Assembly: GCA_025360745.1 (NCBI GenBank)
Contig: JANYBP010000019.1
Span: 1-56,314 of the forward strand
DNA length: 56,314 nucleotides
From: a bacterium
Lineage (GTDB): Bacteria; Verrucomicrobiota; Kiritimatiellia; CAIKKV01; CAIYGI01
Reading direction: 5' to 3'
A program made the position numbers and the translations under genes. Shown one piece after another: positions 1-7,850 of the stretch (position 1 is its first letter; the number at the start of each line of letters is the position of its first letter). The notes under the pieces are model-generated. The model saw only the letters and a list, made by a program, of their open reading frames with translations, was not told the origin of the DNA and searched no databases.

Positions 1-131
1 CGCCGCATTCGCTCGTCCATGAAAACATTCAACGTCGTGAATTTCCGCCTGACTTGCTCAACCAAGGCTGCATCTCTCATGCCCCCAGTTCAACACATCC
101 ACTCTACTTGCTCAAGTTATTATTGCGCGAC

Positions 132-190
132 GCCTTAGTCGTTGGCTTCGCTTCACATACAGCACCCAAGGCCAATGAATATTCCCACGG
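132..190 (-). repeat. Truncated copy of the GACTAAG intergenic element
   Basis: Read on the minus strand this segment carries the flank ATTCATTGGCCTTGGGT, then ATGTGAAGCGAAGCCAACGA and one CTAAG unit. The same order opens the copies near 48.1, 52.9 and 55.4 kb. The array of further GACTAAG units is missing, so this is a left-end fragment. Confidence 0.7.
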
Positions 191-246
191 AAATGCCGGA
201 AGAAGCAAACTTGGTATTGTGTCGGCGGCGTATTGAAACTTGGTAG

Positions 247-267
247 GGCGGCCTCGCCGAGGCCGCC
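247..267. repeat. GC-rich palindrome (REP-like)
   Basis: GGCGGCCTCG is followed by one base and then its exact reverse complement CGAGGCCGCC, a 10-bp perfect inverted repeat. It resembles other spacer hairpins in the window in layout but not in stem sequence. It lacks a T-run, so it is not a canonical terminator. Confidence 0.65.
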
Positions 268-421
268 GTGAGTGGGATGAGAATATGCGGGCGGTTGTAT
301 AGATCGAAGACGGCGCTCTCGGCGAAAGCGCCCTGCCTTGTCCTTCCACCCCGTCGCTGACACACCTGATCCTCAAGCCAAGCGTGGGATGCAATAAAGA
401 AAGCAGAGATGGGATTTCGGG

Positions 422-1141
422 TTAGGCTTGCGCGGCAACCAGAGTTGCGATTTCCTTAGGAATCTCATACCTTGCCGTTTCTCGCCGCCAGGGGAGGACG
501 GCGAGGACTTCGATGTGGCCCAGGCGTTCGATGGTGGCGCGGTTGGATGACACCAGGCTGCGGCCTTCGCCGCGGTGCGTCGCATTCAGTACCACGCCCG
601 CCAGCGGCAGTTTGGCCGCGCGCAGGGCGGCCAGGCTGAGCAGCGTGTGGTTGATGGTGCCCAAACCAGTGCGCGCGACCAGCAGCACCGGCAGAGCGAG
701 CGCCCGCATCAAATCCAGCATGGTCTCGCGCGCGTTGAGCGGCGCCAAAATTCCGCCCGCGCCTTCCACCACCACGCAGGCATGGCGCGCCGCCAGTTGA
801 CGATAGGCCGCGATCAGTTCACGCAGGCGGATTTTTTCGCCTGCGCGCGCCGCCGCCAGGTCCGGCGCACAAGGCGTGCGAAAGCGCGCGGGGCACATCA
901 AGCGTTTTTCGTCCGGGGTGGGGGATATCCCCGCTGCCGCGAGCGCGATCTCCAAATCCGGCGCCACTAAAAGCCCGCCGCGCCGCACGCAGCCGGTTTG
1001 CACCGGCTTCATCGGCACGGCATCCACTCCCGACTGTCGCAGGGCGGAGAGCAGCAGCGCGGTCAGATGCGTCTTGCCGACGCCGGTATCGGTGCCGGTC
1101 ACAAACCAGCCGCGGCTGTTCACGATTTTTGCTCCGCCCAT
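422..1141 (-). CDS. bioD: Dethiobiotin synthetase BioD
   Basis: ATP-dependent dethiobiotin synthetase closes the ureido ring of 7,8-diaminopelargonate with CO2, the next-to-last step of biotin synthesis, in the cytoplasm. The P-loop GTDTGVGKT near the N-terminus is the BioD hallmark, followed by MKPVQTG and VVEGAGGILAPL, both typical of the family. Length (239 aa) is normal. Two starts are plausible: ATG at 1141 with an AAGGTGG ribosome site, overlapping bioC by 22 bases, or GTG at 1123, which makes a four-base GTGA overlap with the bioC stop and has GGCGGAG upstream. It is the last gene of a bioF-bioC-bioD run; bioA and bioB are not in the window. Confidence 0.95.
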   Translation of the reverse strand: MGGAKIVNSRGWFVTGTDTGVGKTHLTALLLSALRQSGVDAVPMKPVQTGCVRRGGLLVAPDLEIALAAAGISPTPDEKRLMCPARFRTPCAPDLAAARAGEKIRLRELIAAYRQLAARHACVVVEGAGGILAPLNARETMLDLMRALALPVLLVARTGLGTINHTLLSLAALRAAKLPLAGVVLNATHRGEGRSLVSSNRATIERLGHIEVLAVLPWRRETARYEIPKEIATLVAAQA

Positions 1142-1911
1142 AGATACACCACCTTGTAAGTGGCCCGCACGCCGCCGTCGGGATGGGGCGCGTTGCCGTC
1201 CAGCCAGGCTGCTATGCGCCGTAATTCGCCGCGCGTCAAGAGCCGCGCCCCGGCCGAAAACGGTCCGCCCGTCACCCCCAGCGCGTGCAAGGCGCGCAGG
1301 TAGGCCATGCCGTCGGGGTAGCGCGCCTGCCGCGTTTCACTCTCCATGGTCACGAGATTCAAACCGGTGCTTTCGAGCGCGCTCCGCAGGGCGGCGGCGC
1401 TCGGCAACTCGGCCCCGGCCAGGCAATTTGGGGCCACGGCCCGCCGGGCCGCGCGCAATTCGTACAAGGTGCCCTCGACCATCACGGCGGCGGCCAGTGT
1501 TCCGCCCGGCGCCACCGCCGCCGCCACGCCGCGCAGGCCGGCCGCCAGCGGCGTGATCCAATGCAGCGCGGCGCTGCTGGCCACCAGCGCAAAGGGCTGG
1601 CGGAACGAGAGGCGCGCGCCGTCGGCGACGATCCACGCAAAGCGGTCGTCGTTCACGAAATGCGCGCAAGTTTGGCGCACCATGCCGTCCGCCAGGTCGC
1701 TGGCGACCAGCCAGGCCGCCGGGAAGCGTTCCCGCAGCGCGCGGGTCAGCAGGCCGGTGCCGCAACCGACGTCGAGAATCGACGCCGGCGGCCGTTCCGC
1801 CAGGCGCTCGCCGATCCAGTCGGCCAGCCGGGCCGCCACCCGCGCCTGCACATCGGCCGGCTCGTAGGTCGCGGCGGCGGCATTGAAACGGTGGGCCAGC
1901 AGGTTGTTCAT
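1120..1911 (-). CDS. bioC: Malonyl-ACP O-methyltransferase BioC
   Basis: BioC methylates the free carboxyl of malonyl-ACP with S-adenosylmethionine so that the fatty-acid machinery can build the pimeloyl chain for biotin. The protein (263 aa) begins MNNLLAHRFNAAAATYE, a typical BioC opening, and has the SAM motif ILDVGCGTGLLT near residue 45 and a later LHWITPLA stretch seen in the family. It overlaps bioF by four bases (ATGA) and bioD downstream, indicating translational coupling. Generic SAM methyltransferase is the only alternative, and the position between bioF and bioD argues against it. Confidence 0.93.
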   Translation of the reverse strand: MNNLLAHRFNAAAATYEPADVQARVAARLADWIGERLAERPPASILDVGCGTGLLTRALRERFPAAWLVASDLADGMVRQTCAHFVNDDRFAWIVADGARLSFRQPFALVASSAALHWITPLAAGLRGVAAAVAPGGTLAAAVMVEGTLYELRAARRAVAPNCLAGAELPSAAALRSALESTGLNLVTMESETRQARYPDGMAYLRALHALGVTGGPFSAGARLLTRGELRRIAAWLDGNAPHPDGGVRATYKVVYLWAEQKS

Positions 1912-3086
1912 TTCAGCAAACCTTCGGCGCGCGCGGCGGCGGCGAGCGCCTCCACGGTGCGCGTCAAGTCGGCCTCGCTGTGGGCCAGCGTGACCGCAAA
2001 ACGCAGGCGCGCCGTGCCCGCCGGCACGGTCGGCGGCCGGATGGCCACCACCAGCACTCCGGCCTCGCGCAGGCGCGCGGCCAGTCGCAGGGCGCAGGCG
2101 TTCTCGCCCACCAGCACGGGCACGATCTGACTGCGCGAGCCGCTGTCGGGGAACCCGGCCTCGGCCAGACGCGCGCGGAAGAAGGCCGCCCGTTGCAGCA
2201 AGGCGGCGCCGCGTTCAGGTTCGTCGCGCAGCAGATCCAGCGCGCCCAGCGCCGCCCCGGCGGCGGAGGGTGGCAGCGCCGTCGAATAAATGAAGGGCCG
2301 CGCGCGGTTGACCAGCCATTCGCGCAGGATGGCGGAGCCGGCGGCGAAACCGCCGAACGAGCCCAGCGCCTTGCTGAGCGTACCCATCGAAACGGTGATC
2401 CGCTCCGACAGGCCGCTTTCGACCACCCGCCCGGCGCCGCCTGGTCCAAATATGCCGGTGGCATGGGCTTCGTCTACCAGTGTCATTGCCCCGTAGCGGT
2501 CGGCCAGCGCGGCCAGTTCGGGGAGCGGGGCGAGATCGCCGTCCATGCTGAAGACCGATTCGGTCACGACCAGCTTCCGGCCCGCCGCCGGCAGCGCCGC
2601 CAGCAGGCTTTCCAGATGCCCCGGATCGTTGTGGCGAAAGCGGCGGAGCTTTGCGCGGCTCAAGACCGCGCCGTCCACCAGGCTGGCATGCGCCAGGCGG
2701 TCGAGCAGCACCGTATCGCCGCGTCCGGCGAGGGCGGGGATCAGGCCGAGGTTGACGGCATAACCGCTGCCGCCGACGAGCGCGGCGGGACAGCCCTTGA
2801 GCGCGGCCAGGCGCGCCTCCAGCATTTCGTGGATCGGCAGCGTTCCGGCCACCAGCCGCGAGGCGCCCGCGCCCGCGCCCCAGCGTGCCAACGGCGTGCC
2901 GGCGGCGGCGATCACCCGCGGATGGCGCGCCAGATCGAGGTAGTCGTTGCTGGCAAAGCTCAGCAACTCGCGGGCGCCGGCTTGCAGGCGCCCCCCGACG
3001 CCCGGCCGCGCCTCCAGGCAACGCAAGGCGTCCCCGGCCCGCAATTGCGCCAGTTCCGCGGCGATCCATTCGTCGTGCCGTGCCAT
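1908..3086 (-). CDS. bioF: 8-amino-7-oxononanoate synthase BioF
   Basis: PLP-dependent alpha-oxoamine synthase that condenses pimeloyl-ACP (or CoA) with L-alanine to give 8-amino-7-oxononanoate, the first dedicated step of the biotin ring pathway. Visible motifs include NDYLDLARHP, SRLVAGT, LVDEAHATGIFGPGGAG (the cofactor-binding Asp and His) and MGTLSKALGSFGG with the Schiff-base lysine. The 392-aa length is usual. It is the first gene of the minus-strand biotin run. The 256-bp spacer to the divergent RRM gene probably holds its promoter, but I could not fix a convincing -35/-10 pair. Confidence 0.96.
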   Translation of the reverse strand: MARHDEWIAAELAQLRAGDALRCLEARPGVGGRLQAGARELLSFASNDYLDLARHPRVIAAAGTPLARWGAGAGASRLVAGTLPIHEMLEARLAALKGCPAALVGGSGYAVNLGLIPALAGRGDTVLLDRLAHASLVDGAVLSRAKLRRFRHNDPGHLESLLAALPAAGRKLVVTESVFSMDGDLAPLPELAALADRYGAMTLVDEAHATGIFGPGGAGRVVESGLSERITVSMGTLSKALGSFGGFAAGSAILREWLVNRARPFIYSTALPPSAAGAALGALDLLRDEPERGAALLQRAAFFRARLAEAGFPDSGSRSQIVPVLVGENACALRLAARLREAGVLVVAIRPPTVPAGTARLRFAVTLAHSEADLTRTVEALAAAARAEGLLK

Positions 3087-3342
3087 AATCGCGAGAGCTT
3101 ACCAGCAAGTCCCGTATAAAGTCACTGGCATCCCGCAAATTTTCGTTATTTAATGCTTGCATTGCTCTGGGGGTATGCGTAGTATCTCCGCCGATGGTGG
3201 CCACGGACGGCTGTATTGTTGACTGATGGAGGTGCACGAGGAGAAGTTCGATTTGCGCATGAGATGGATGAAAGAGGCTCGCGCGGAAGTTCCGGAGCGG
3301 GCGGGTTTGAATTAGAATTGTATCTGTTGAGGTTTAGATATT

Positions 3343-3672
3343 GTGAATATTTACGTTGGCAATCTTGCATATGGCACTGGTGAAGTTGAACTCCGTCAGG
3401 CGTTCGAACAGTTCGGTCAGGTCAGCTCGGCGAATGTGATCATGGATCGCGAGACTGGCCGCTCCAAAGGTTTCGGCTTCGTCGAGATGCCGAATGCCGC
3501 GGAAGCAGCAGCGGCAATCGCGGGCATGAACGAAAAGGATATCGGCGGACGCAACGTTCGCGTGAACGAAGCCCGTCCCCGTGACGATTCCGCCCCCCGT
3601 GGCGGTGGCCGCGGCGCCGGCGGCGGCGGTGGCGGCGGCGGTGGCGGCGGCGGTGGCCGTCGCGCCTGGTAA
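3343..3672 (+). CDS. RRM RNA-binding protein with glycine-rich tail
   Basis: Small single-stranded RNA-binding protein (109 aa) of the bacterial RRM type. RNP2 is IYVGNL at residues 3-8 and RNP1 is KGFGFVEM near residues 43-50. The C-terminus is an arginine-glycine tract with about a dozen consecutive glycines ending RRAW. Such proteins are common in cyanobacteria and in PVC and Bacteroidota lineages, where they are tied to cold adaptation or RNA chaperoning; no specific target can be read here. The start is GTG at 3343, preceded by a weak TTGAGG. The frame is monocistronic and closed by a strong terminator. Confidence 0.92.
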   Translation: MNIYVGNLAYGTGEVELRQAFEQFGQVSSANVIMDRETGRSKGFGFVEMPNAAEAAAAIAGMNEKDIGGRNVRVNEARPRDDSAPRGGGRGAGGGGGGGGGGGGGRRAW

Positions 3673-3706
3673 TCGGCCACAAACCGTTTGCTAGACTGTA
3701 TGGTAA

Positions 3707-3740
3707 GGGTCGGGAGCAATCCCGGCCCTTTTTCTTTTTT
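3707..3740 (+). terminator. Rho-independent terminator after the RRM gene
   Basis: GGGTCGGGA, a GCAA tetraloop, and TCCCGGCCC form a 9-bp stem with one G-T pair, followed directly by TTTTTCTTTTTT. It ends the RRM transcript. It also lies upstream of the chosen ATG of the next gene, arguing against extending that frame back to 3688. Confidence 0.92.
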
Positions 3741-3789
3741 GAATTCTGCTTGTCTCTTCCCCCCTAAAGCTGGCACAATCGCCACGGTC

Positions 3790-5805
3790 ATGCATTTATC
3801 CATCGTCGTTCCAGCGCACAACGAAGAGCATCGTCTCGGACAGATGCTTGACGCCTATCTGCCCGCTTTTGTGGCGCACTATGGGCGGGAGGTCGAATTT
3901 CTGGTTGTCGTCAACGGTTCGACCGACGGCACCGCGGAGCTGGCGCGGGGCTATGCCGCACGTTATCCGCAGGTGCGCTGCCTGGTGGAACCAGCGAGGG
4001 TGGGCAAAGGCGGCGCGCTGATGCTGGGTTTCCGCGCCGCCCAGGGGGAATTGATCGGCTTTGTGGACGCGGATGGCGCCACGCCGCCGGAGGCCTTCCA
4101 GGAGCTGGCCGAACGCATCGGTGAGGCCGGCGCCATCATAGCCTCGCGCTGGCGCCCGGGGGCGGTGGTCAGTCCCCGCCAGTCGCTGCCGCGGCGGTTT
4201 GCCTCGCGGCTGTTCAACCGCCTGACCAATCTGATGTTCGGGCTGCGGCTGACCGACACGCAATGCGGGGCCAAGCTGATGAGGCGCGCGGCGCTCCTGA
4301 ACGTGTTGCCGCGGCTTGGCATTACGCGCTGGGCGTTCGACGTGGATCTGCTTTTTCAATTGCGGCGCGCCGGGGTCGTCATCATGGAAGTGCCCACCCG
4401 CTGGCACGATGTCGAGGGCTCCAAGGTGCAGGTGGGCCGGGCCTCGGCGGAAATGCTGGCGGCCCTGATCCGTCTGCGTTTGATTTACTCCCGCTGTAGC
4501 TGGGTGGTCTCGCTTTACGATCGCACCATTGCGCGCTTTTTGCATCCGCCGGGGTTCGAAGACGATCACCTGGTGAGGCACAGCATTCTGCTGATGGCGA
4601 CCTCGCAGGTGGGCGGGCTGGCTAATCTGCTCTATCAGGTGGCCATGATCCGCATGCTGAATCCCAGCGAGTACGGCGTACAGGCGGCGATGCTGGGCAT
4701 GTGGGCCGGGGCCAGCGGTCCAATCGGCGCGATGAGCACCTCGGTGACCTACTACACGGCCAGACTGACGGGCGAGGGCCGCCGTGCCGAAGTGGCGCCG
4801 ATGCTGGTGGCCGTGCTGCGCGACGCGGCCTGGGTTTTGGTTCCGCTGCTGGCGATGGCTTACCTCGAGCGCGACGCCATGGCGCACTTTTTTAATCTGG
4901 CCACCCCGGGGCCCTTTCTGCTGGCCGCCTCGGCGCTCGCCTTCTCGCTCTGGTCCAGCGTGGTGGGCGGCGCCCTGGGCGGTGTGCAGTCCTTCGTCTG
5001 GGCCTCCGCCGGTTCCGTGGTCTGGGGCGTGTTGCGGCTGCTGCTCGGAATCATCGTGGTGGCGGCGGGCGGCGGGGCCGTGGCGGTTCTCTGGGGACAC
5101 TGGTGGGCCCTGGCGGCGGGTCTGGCGGTGACGATGTGGGGCGTGCATGTCGTACTCGGACGCCTGTGGGCGCGGCCGGCCAGGCCATCCGGGATATACG
5201 CTTATTGCGGACGCTACCTGCTGGCGCTGACCGGCTACTCGATATTGATCAACGCGGACGTGATCCTGGCGAAAAAGTTTTTCGACCCGGTACAGGCGGG
5301 CCTGTTTGCCAAGGCGGCGATACTGGCGCGGGTCGCGTTCTTCCTGCCGCTGCCGGTGGCCGGGGCGATGTTCCCGAAGGTCGTTTCCGGCGGCGAGTCC
5401 AGCGCCGCGAGCTGGCACACGCTCCTGAAGGCGCTGGCGCTGGTGAGTTTGCTGGTGGTCGGTGTGGGCGGCGCATGCACGCTTTTCGCGCCCTGGATTA
5501 TGCAGTTGCTGGCGAACACCCGCGCACCCCAGTCGGTATTCGTATTCAGGGCGATGATCTGGGCGCTGGCGCCGCTGACTTTGTTGTTGCTGGTGATGAA
5601 TTATGAACTGGCCCAGCGCCGTTTTAGCGTGACGATTCCCCTGATGGCCGGCGCCCTGGGTTATCTGGGCGCCGTAAAAATGTGGCACACCGATGTCCGG
5701 CAGATCATCGCCGCATTGGCCGTGGCGGGCGTCGCCACTCTGCTCGTCGCCGTCGCCATGCTGCCCCGGCGGGCGGCAAGGGCAAGGCTGAAGGCTGAAG
5801 ATTGA
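3790..5805 (+). CDS. GT2 glycosyltransferase fused to polysaccharide flippase-like membrane domain
   Basis: About 671 aa. Residues 1-235 form a family-2 glycosyltransferase of the dolichyl-phosphate-sugar synthase type: SIVVPAHNEEHRLG, VVVNGSTDG, VGKGGALMLGFRAA, the metal-binding FVDADGATPP and TDTQCGAKL. Residues from about 250 onward form many hydrophobic helices resembling Wzx/MATE-type lipid-linked glycan exporters, with NPSEYGVQA and DVILAKKFF stretches typical of that fold. The frame is open back to 3688, but ATG 3790 follows a terminator and begins the GT fold directly, so it is preferred. The likely role is charging undecaprenyl phosphate with a sugar and assisting membrane transfer. 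The fusion itself is unusual. It heads the glycan operon. Confidence 0.85.
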   Translation: MHLSIVVPAHNEEHRLGQMLDAYLPAFVAHYGREVEFLVVVNGSTDGTAELARGYAARYPQVRCLVEPARVGKGGALMLGFRAAQGELIGFVDADGATPPEAFQELAERIGEAGAIIASRWRPGAVVSPRQSLPRRFASRLFNRLTNLMFGLRLTDTQCGAKLMRRAALLNVLPRLGITRWAFDVDLLFQLRRAGVVIMEVPTRWHDVEGSKVQVGRASAEMLAALIRLRLIYSRCSWVVSLYDRTIARFLHPPGFEDDHLVRHSILLMATSQVGGLANLLYQVAMIRMLNPSEYGVQAAMLGMWAGASGPIGAMSTSVTYYTARLTGEGRRAEVAPMLVAVLRDAAWVLVPLLAMAYLERDAMAHFFNLATPGPFLLAASALAFSLWSSVVGGALGGVQSFVWASAGSVVWGVLRLLLGIIVVAAGGGAVAVLWGHWWALAAGLAVTMWGVHVVLGRLWARPARPSGIYAYCGRYLLALTGYSILINADVILAKKFFDPVQAGLFAKAAILARVAFFLPLPVAGAMFPKVVSGGESSAASWHTLLKALALVSLLVVGVGGACTLFAPWIMQLLANTRAPQSVFVFRAMIWALAPLTLLLLVMNYELAQRRFSVTIPLMAGALGYLGAVKMWHTDVRQIIAALAVAGVATLLVAVAMLPRRAARARLKAED

Positions 5806-5859
5806 GGCTGTCAGGCTGAGGTAGTAAAATGCCACGCAGGGCTCAGCAAGGAGGGAAAG

Positions 5860-6699
5860 ATGCCATCCGATAAAGGCGCGATCTCGAACATGCCGCCGGC
5901 CATGATTTTGTGCGGCGGCAAGGGGACACGGCTGCGCGACGTGACCGAACTGCTTCCCAAACCGATGGCGCCGATCGGCGAGCAGCCGATCGTCTGGCAC
6001 ATCATGCGCACATATGCCGCCTTCGGGGTCAGGCGCTTCATCCTCTGCCTCGGCTACAAGCGCGACAGTTTTGTGGACTATTTCCTGAACTTTCACGCCT
6101 ATGCCTCCGACGTGACCGTGCAGCTGGGACGGCGTCATGGCGTCAAGTACCACGATCGCGCGGTCGAGTCCGACTGGGAGGTGACGCTGGCGAACACGGG
6201 GATCGACACCATGACGGGCGGGCGTGTGGCCATCGCCTCGAAGCACCTGAAAAAAAACGACCGGACTTTTTTCCTGACCTACGGCGACGCGCTTTCGGAC
6301 ATTGACATCGCGGCCTCGCTCGATTTCCACCGGCGCAGCGGCAAGCTGATCACCGTCGCGGCGGTCCACCCCGAAGGCCGTTTTGGCGAGATGCGGCTGA
6401 GCGGCGGGCGCGTGCATGGCTTCGAGGAAAAGCCGGCCCATGTTGAGGGGTACATCAATGGCGGTTTCATGGTGCTTGAGAAGTCCTTTATTCCCCGCTA
6501 CCTCGCCGACGACAAAAATCTGTTTCTGGAACAGGCGCCGATGCGCCGGGCCATGGCGGACAACCAGATGGCCGCTTTCCCTCACGAAGGTTTCTGGCAA
6601 TGCATGGACACCCCCCGGGAATATCAACTGCTGAACGAACTTTGGGAAGGCGGCGCCGCCCCCTGGACCGCCCGCTGGCGGACGGATGGTGCGGTGTGA
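5860..6699 (+). CDS. rfbF: Glucose-1-phosphate cytidylyltransferase
   Basis: Makes CDP-glucose from CTP and glucose-1-phosphate, the entry step to CDP-3,6-dideoxyhexoses. The nucleotide-binding motif MILCGGKGTRLR lies near residues 15-26, followed by PKPMAPIGEQPIVWHIM. YGDALSDIDI carries the metal-binding aspartate and YINGGFMVL and FWQCMDTPREY are RfbF signatures. Length (279 aa) is slightly above the usual 257 because of a short N-terminal extension. A strong AAGGAGGG lies just before the ATG. The stop overlaps the GTG of rfbG. Confidence 0.94.
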   Translation: MPSDKGAISNMPPAMILCGGKGTRLRDVTELLPKPMAPIGEQPIVWHIMRTYAAFGVRRFILCLGYKRDSFVDYFLNFHAYASDVTVQLGRRHGVKYHDRAVESDWEVTLANTGIDTMTGGRVAIASKHLKKNDRTFFLTYGDALSDIDIAASLDFHRRSGKLITVAAVHPEGRFGEMRLSGGRVHGFEEKPAHVEGYINGGFMVLEKSFIPRYLADDKNLFLEQAPMRRAMADNQMAAFPHEGFWQCMDTPREYQLLNELWEGGAAPWTARWRTDGAV

Positions 6700-7781
6700 A
6701 CTTTGCGGCGCTGCGCGGCAAGCGGGTTTTCCTCACCGGCCATACCGGGTTCAAGGGCTCATGGCTCTGTTTGTGGCTGTCACGGCTTGGCGCAAAGGTG
6801 CATGGATATGCCCTGCCGCCGCCGACCGAACCCTCGAACTATGCGCTTTCGAAAGTGCGCGACACCTTGTCCGGCGAAACGCTGGGCGACATCCGGGACC
6901 GCCAGCGCATGCGCGAGGTCCTGGCGGCGTTCAAGCCGGAGGTTGTATTTCACCTGGCGGCCCAGCCGCTGGTTCGCGACAGTTACGCCGTGCCGTTCGA
7001 GACCTTCGAGGTCAACGTGATGGGTACGGCCGGCTTGCTGGAGGCGCTGCGTGAACTGAAGCGGCCCTGCGCCGTCGTCTGCATCACCTCCGACAAGTGC
7101 TATGAAAACCGCGAGCAACTGCGGGGGTATCGCGAGGGCGATCCAGTGGGCGGACACGATCCCTACAGCGCCAGCAAGGGCGCGGCCGAAATCCTGATCG
7201 CCTCCTACCGCCGGTCGTTTTTCGACCCGGACCGGCTTGGCGAACACGGCCTGCAACTGGCTTCGGCCCGCGCCGGCAATGTGATCGGCGGCGGCGACTG
7301 GGCGCGCGACCGGATTGTAACGGACATGGTTGCCGCGCTCAGCGCAGGGCGTCCGGCGCCGGTGCGCAACCCGCGCGCGATCCGTCCGTGGCAGCATGTT
7401 CTGGAGCCGCTTTCGGGATATTTGACCCTGGCCTCGGCCATGCAGGCAAAACCCGCGCCCAAATGGTGCGAAGCTTGGAATTTCGGGCCGCCGGCGGGCG
7501 CCGGCTTGCCGGTTGGCAAACTGGCCGACGCTTTTGTGAAGGCATGGGGAACAGGCGGATGGGTGGACCGGAGTGCGCCGGGCCAACCGCATGAGGCGGC
7601 CATCCTGCGCCTGAACATCCAAAAAGCGCGGCGGGAACTCGGCTGGAGTCCGCGCTGGAATTGCCGGGAGATGGTAAAAAGAACCGCGCAATGGTACCGC
7701 GGTGTGCTGTGCGAAGGGGCCGACGCCCGTAAGGCCTGTGAAGCTGACATTGAATCGTACGAAAAAAAGCGGAAGATTTAA
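6696..7781 (+). CDS. rfbG: CDP-glucose 4,6-dehydratase
   Basis: NAD-dependent SDR enzyme converting CDP-glucose to CDP-4-keto-6-deoxyglucose. The Rossmann motif is TGHTGFKGSWL, and the active site includes CITSDKCYEN and the YxxxK pair in DPYSASKGAAE. IRPWQHVLEPLSGYL is a strong family signature. I chose GTG at 6696, overlapping the rfbF stop as GTGA and giving 361 aa, close to the family norm. The upstream in-frame ATG at 6600 lies inside rfbF and would add 32 residues of no recognisable fold. Confidence 0.94.
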   Translation: MNFAALRGKRVFLTGHTGFKGSWLCLWLSRLGAKVHGYALPPPTEPSNYALSKVRDTLSGETLGDIRDRQRMREVLAAFKPEVVFHLAAQPLVRDSYAVPFETFEVNVMGTAGLLEALRELKRPCAVVCITSDKCYENREQLRGYREGDPVGGHDPYSASKGAAEILIASYRRSFFDPDRLGEHGLQLASARAGNVIGGGDWARDRIVTDMVAALSAGRPAPVRNPRAIRPWQHVLEPLSGYLTLASAMQAKPAPKWCEAWNFGPPAGAGLPVGKLADAFVKAWGTGGWVDRSAPGQPHEAAILRLNIQKARRELGWSPRWNCREMVKRTAQWYRGVLCEGADARKACEADIESYEKKRKI

Positions 7782-7782
7782 C

Positions 7783-7802
7783 GCAGAGGCGCAGAGGCGC
7801 AG
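7783..7802 (+). repeat. GCAGAGGC octamer tandem repeat
   Basis: Two full and one half copy of GCAGAGGC follow TTTAAC directly after the rfbG stop. A related TTTTTAACGCAGAGGCGCGG occurs near 44078. The motif looks like a short dispersed tandem repeat of the kind seen in several other spacers here. Confidence 0.55.
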
Positions 7803-7850
7803 AAAAAACGGTTGTTGGGTTTAAGGCCCCAAGGCGGAGGATGTTTGGGA

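Larger units (their letters stand above)
1..421. other. Left-edge spacer without a convincing gene
   Basis: This stretch lies beyond the 3' end of bioD and I see no credible coding region in it. The open frames here are short and have no recognisable motif. It holds a truncated copy of the GACTAAG repeat element (about 132-190) and GC-rich palindromes at 247-267 and near 313-335. It reads as repeat-rich intergenic DNA, perhaps with the end of a gene cut off by the window edge. Confidence 0.5.

Noticed and set aside
1285-2130. Long plus-strand open frames opposite bioC and bioF
   Set aside because: Shadows of GC-rich genes on the other strand; compositions rich in Arg, Gly and Gln with no motif.
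3796-6627. A 943-codon minus-strand frame opposite the GT2-flippase and rfbF genes
   Set aside because: It is antisense to two well-recognised genes, has a His- and Gln-rich translation typical of antisense reading, and no family resemblance.
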